This document shows, one piece after another, positions 61,025 to 64,000 of a stretch of DNA of 64,000 nt. How positions within the stretch are numbered: the stretch's first letter is position 1; the number at the start of each line of letters is the position of its first letter. The translations under genes were made by a program, and so were the position numbers. The notes under the pieces were generated by a model, which was not told the DNA's origin, searched no databases, and saw only the letters and a list, made by a program, of their open reading frames with translations. Source of the DNA: Mesorhizobium_G sp050247155 (lineage in GTDB: Bacteria > Pseudomonadota > Alphaproteobacteria > Rhizobiales > Rhizobiaceae). The stretch lies in NCBI GenBank assembly GCA_050247155.1, contig JBFWUS010000017.1:1-64000 (forward strand). The letters are read 5' to 3'.

Positions 61025-61278
61025 ATGGTCCTATTCAAAGACGGCGAGGTCTGGCGTGGGGGGCTCTCCAGTTGAAGGTCAAATACGAACAAAGCGGCTT
61101 CTCCGGCGATACGCGATATTCGGGATTTGGTGGGCGCGGGTCCCCAGGTATCGTGTTTTCGACAACCATTGCCTCAAAGGGAGGCGGCTTGACGATGGTT
61201 GACCTCTACTTGCCCGTCGAGGAGTTTGAGAAATTGCGGAGTTTGATGGCGGAGGCGGAGGCCATAAAACGAAATTGA
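61025..61278 (+). pseudogene. frameshifted small gene of unknown function
   Basis: A rightward frame starts MVLFKDGEVWRG and is then shifted near position 61062 by an extra G in a G-run, after which 'LQLKVKYEQSGFSGDTRYSGFGG', 'ASKGGGLTMVDLYL' and 'VEEFEKLRSLMAEAEAI' continue to the stop at 61276-61278. The second half has strong coding character. No family is recognised. The lesion could be an assembly error. Confidence 0.45.
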
Positions 61279-61460
61279 CCTCGACCGGGTTTTGACTTCA
61301 CCCCATTTGACCTCGGGCAATGCAGTACCCGCACTACCCTCAAGAAGAACTCGTATTTTGCCCACTCGCCGTCGTCGGCGGCGTAAACGGCCACTGATGC
61401 TAGGTGGTAAGATCAGGCAAGCTAGGCGAGAGCATGACCACTCTCCTCTGACAACGAAGC

Positions 61461-64000
61461 CTACTCGGCAGCCATTGCTACTTGCAGCTGTGGTTCCTCC
61501 GTCGAAACCTCTTGGATCTCATCCGCGGTGGGGATCTCATCCGCTGTCGGCGTGATCCGGAACCATGCGGCGTAGAGCGCGGGAAGGAAGAGCAGGATCA
61601 GCACTGTGCCGACCGCCGTGCCACCGATCAGTGTATAGGCCATCGATCCCCAGAAGACGGAGTGCGTCAAGGGAATGAAGGCGAGCACCGCGGCAAGTGC
61701 AGTCAGGATCACGGGCCGCGTGCGTTGCACCGTGGCCTCGATGACGGCGTGATAGTCGTCAAGACCGGCGGCGCGGTTCTCTTTGATCTGTTCGGTGAGA
61801 ATCAGCGTGTTGCGCATCAGGATGCCGGCCAGTCCTATCAGGCCCAGGATGGCGTTGAACCCGAAGGGCTGGTTGAAGGTGAGCAACATCGGCACGACGC
61901 CGACAAGGCCAAGCGGCGCCGTCAGCATGACCATGGCCATCGTCGAGAAGGATCGCACCTGCAGCATGATAACGATCAGCATGGCGGCGATCATGGCCGG
62001 GAAGACCTTGCCCAAAGCGGTGTTGGCTTTTTCAGCCTCCTCGATCGATCCGCCCATTTCGATCCGATAGCCGGCGGGAAGAGAAGCGATCAGCGGCTGA
62101 AGGGCCTCCATGATTGCTTTGGAAACCTCCGGAGGCTGGGTCGCCTCGTTGATATCCGAGCGGATCGTGATGACGGGCGTGCGATCACGCCGCTTCAGGA
62201 TCGGCTCTTCCAGCCGGATTTCCGAATGGCCGATCTGGTCGAGCGGAATCGGACGGCCGTCGCGGCTCATCAGCGAGAAATCCGCCAAACGTGTCGGATC
62301 CAGCCGCTCGCCGCCGGCGCTGCGCGCCACGATGGGGACATTGCGGATGTCCTCGCGGACCTGCGTAACGGGGATACCGGTGAGCAGGAATTGCAGTTGC
62401 TGAGCGGCCTCGGCCGGCGAGAGGCCGATGAGGTTCAGCCGGTCCTGATCCGGGATAAAGCGGAGCACGGGCGTGCGATTGCCCCAATCGCGATTGGCTT
62501 GCCGCACGTCCGGAACGCCTCGCATGATATCGAGTGCCTTCTCGGAAATGCCGTAGAGTTGTGCAGGATCAGGTCCCATGATCCGGAACTCGACCGGGAA
62601 CGGCGTGTAGGGGCCGAACACGAGTTGCGTAACGCGGACATTGGCCTCGGATGCAAGCCCCTGTGCCACCGCCTCCCGGAGCCGGTGCTTCAATACCTCA
62701 CGCGCCTCGGCGTCCGGGGTCAGCACGACGATCTTGGCGAAGGCAGGATCAGGCAGTTCCGGCGCCATCGCGAAGAAGAAGCGCGGAGCGCCCTGACCGA
62801 CATAGCTCGTGACGATCTTGGCTTCGGGCTGGCTGTTCAGCCAGCCTTCGAGCTTCTCGACCGTCGCAGTCGTCGTCTCGATGCTGGTTCCTTCCGGCAG
62901 GCGGACCTCCACCAACACTTCGGGGCGGTCGGATGTCGGGAAGAACTGCTGTTTGAGGGAACCCATGCCGACAACGGAAAGCGCGAAGGCGATGCCGACG
63001 ATGCTGCTGGTTGCGAACTTGTGGCGCACGGCAAAGGTGATGAGCCGCCGCAGGCGCCGATAGTTCGGCGTGTCGTAAATCGCGTGGTGACCGCCTTCGA
63101 CCGGTTTGATCGCGGGCAGCATCTTGACGCCGAGGTAAGGCGTGAAGATCACCGCGACGATCCAGGAGACGATAAGGGCGAATCCCACGACCCAGAAGAT
63201 GTTGCCGGCGTATTCGCCGGCGGTCGAGCGCGCAAAGCCCACCGGCAGGAAGCCGGCGATCGTCACGAGTGTTCCCGACAGCATCGGCGCCGCCGTGTGG
63301 CTCCACGCATAAGCCGCCGCCTTGATGCGGTCCATGCCCTCTTCCATCTTCACCACCATCACCTCGATGGCGATGATGGCGTCATCCACGAGAAGACCGA
63401 GCGCCAGGATGAGGGCGCCGAGCGTGATGCGGTCGAAGAACCGGCCGGTCTCCAGCATGATGAGAAACACGACGGCGAGCGTCAGGGGAACAGCCGCAGC
63501 CACGACGATGCCGACGCGCCAACCCATGCTAATCAGGGCGATCAGCAGGACAACGCCGAGCGCCATCGCGAACTTCATCATGAATTCGTCGACCGCATGG
63601 GTGATGTTGACGGCCTGGTCGGTCACCTTGTCGAGTGTCATCCCGAGCGGCAGCGTCTCAGCGATGGCCGCCGTTCTGTCCTCCAGCGCCTTGCCGAGCG
63701 CGAGACCATCCCAGCCCTCCTGCATGACGGCCGCGAGCATGATGGTGGGCTCGCCCTGGCGGCGGATGAGGTAGGTGGGAGGATCCTCATAACCGCGGCG
63801 GACCTCGGCGATGTCGGAGAGCTTCAGCGTCCGCCCGTCAGCGACGATCGGCGTGTCGGCGATCGCCTGAACGCTATCATAGGCGCCGTCCACCCGGATG
63901 AAGACCCGCGGACCCTTCGTGTCGATCGAGCCTCCCGGTGTGACGCTGTTCTGCCGCTGCAAGGCGGCGACGATATCCTGAGCCGAAACGCCTAGGGTCG
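61461..64000 (-). CDS. RND-family efflux pump, inner-membrane subunit (partial at window edge)
   Basis: The frame is open across the right edge, so the N-terminus is missing; about 845 residues are present. Typical RND marks appear: membrane segment with the proton-relay Asp pair in LGLLVDDAIIAIEVMVV, the large periplasmic loops, and the repeat second half ('NAILGLIGLAGILMRNTLIL'). The segment order fits an AcrB/MexB or heavy-metal-type transporter driven by protons. Adaptor and outer-membrane partners lie outside the window. The substrate class cannot be decided from this part. Confidence 0.9.
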   Translation of the reverse strand, partial: TLGVSAQDIVAALQRQNSVTPGGSIDTKGPRVFIRVDGAYDSVQAIADTPIVADGRTLKLSDIAEVRRGYEDPPTYLIRRQGEPTIMLAAVMQEGWDGLALGKALEDRTAAIAETLPLGMTLDKVTDQAVNITHAVDEFMMKFAMALGVVLLIALISMGWRVGIVVAAAVPLTLAVVFLIMLETGRFFDRITLGALILALGLLVDDAIIAIEVMVVKMEEGMDRIKAAAYAWSHTAAPMLSGTLVTIAGFLPVGFARSTAGEYAGNIFWVVGFALIVSWIVAVIFTPYLGVKMLPAIKPVEGGHHAIYDTPNYRRLRRLITFAVRHKFATSSIVGIAFALSVVGMGSLKQQFFPTSDRPEVLVEVRLPEGTSIETTTATVEKLEGWLNSQPEAKIVTSYVGQGAPRFFFAMAPELPDPAFAKIVVLTPDAEAREVLKHRLREAVAQGLASEANVRVTQLVFGPYTPFPVEFRIMGPDPAQLYGISEKALDIMRGVPDVRQANRDWGNRTPVLRFIPDQDRLNLIGLSPAEAAQQLQFLLTGIPVTQVREDIRNVPIVARSAGGERLDPTRLADFSLMSRDGRPIPLDQIGHSEIRLEEPILKRRDRTPVITIRSDINEATQPPEVSKAIMEALQPLIASLPAGYRIEMGGSIEEAEKANTALGKVFPAMIAAMLIVIMLQVRSFSTMAMVMLTAPLGLVGVVPMLLTFNQPFGFNAILGLIGLAGILMRNTLILTEQIKENRAAGLDDYHAVIEATVQRTRPVILTALAAVLAFIPLTHSVFWGSMAYTLIGGTAVGTVLILLFLPALYAAWFRITPTADEIPTADEIQEVSTEEPQLQVAMAAE

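Noticed and set aside
61482..63995. Long plus-strand open frame opposite the RND pump gene
   Set aside because: It is a shadow frame, rich in His, Arg and Asp with no domain; the RND motifs are on the minus strand.

Overview
The window reads as a piece of a large plasmid or chromid from an alphaproteobacterium of the order Hyphomicrobiales (Rhizobium, Sinorhizobium, Mesorhizobium and relatives). The main evidence is a complete repABC replication and partition locus at about 45.6-49.3 kb, with a candidate antisense RNA between repB and repC. Other evidence is an RHE_PE00001-type gene, a small RNA with three CCUCCUCCC loops of the rhizobial alpha-r14 type, an alphaproteobacterial SOS box (GAAC-N7-GAAC), high GC content, and many ABC-transporter catabolic operons. 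I saw no rRNA, tRNA or CRISPR array. Genus cannot be fixed from the sequence alone.

Layout. 0-3 kb: an amino-acid-type ABC uptake system (binding protein cut by the window edge, then a fused permease-ATPase) followed by a DAO-family FAD oxidoreductase. 3.3-5.9 kb: a four-gene bufferin operon (DUF2282 precursor peptide, DUF692/MNIO enzyme, DUF2063 partner, DoxX membrane protein) with an ECF-sigma-like promoter. 6-9.4 kb: a decayed patch with a broken alpha/beta hydrolase, an NADP-binding reductase, an SDR interrupted by one amber codon, and a LysR regulator. 9.4-22.5 kb: one long leftward operon (MalK/E/F/G-type importer, two SnoaL-like proteins, HisD/HpsN-like dehydrogenase, SDR, bicupin, a metE stub, alpha/beta hydrolase, RraA-like aldolase). 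It is opposed by a third SnoaL-like gene and a LacI regulator, and two matching operator sites tie the regulon together. 22.6-24.3 kb: gene debris, an IS5-type element with an amber codon, and a cupin. 24.4-32 kb: an acetone-carboxylase-type operon (acxABC) with an SDR and a choline-type binding protein, facing a LuxR-type regulator. 32-33.7 kb: a LysR gene and a helicase remnant. 33.7-40 kb: a ribose-type ABC operon (binding protein, double ATPase, permease, unknown 450-residue protein) with its LacI regulator and a pair of 16-bp palindromic operators.

40.3-49.3 kb is the plasmid core. It holds an RHE_PE00001-type gene, a divergent operon of antitoxin, PIN toxin, unknown protein and tyrosine recombinase, a second decayed recombinase, and repABC with candidate autoregulatory operator, antisense RNA and parS-like sites. 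A degenerate inverted copy of the repA/repB junction lies upstream of repA. 49.4-52.5 kb carries a small unknown gene, an AbiE-type toxin-antitoxin pair and a terminator. 52.6-59.5 kb is an SOS-controlled mutagenesis cassette imuA-imuB-dnaE2 followed by dinB. The right end has msrA, a two-domain cold-shock gene with a one-base frameshift, the alpha-r14-like RNA, a frameshifted small gene, and an RND efflux pump gene cut by the window edge.

Themes. Importer operons are each paired with local oxidoreductases and a dedicated regulator. Strong intergenic hairpins recur directly downstream of genes whose product is needed in excess (binding proteins, bufferin precursor). Many genes are broken by single events or left as stubs, as expected for plasmid turnover; a few one-base frameshifts could instead be assembly errors. 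All family assignments come from reading motifs, not from database searches.
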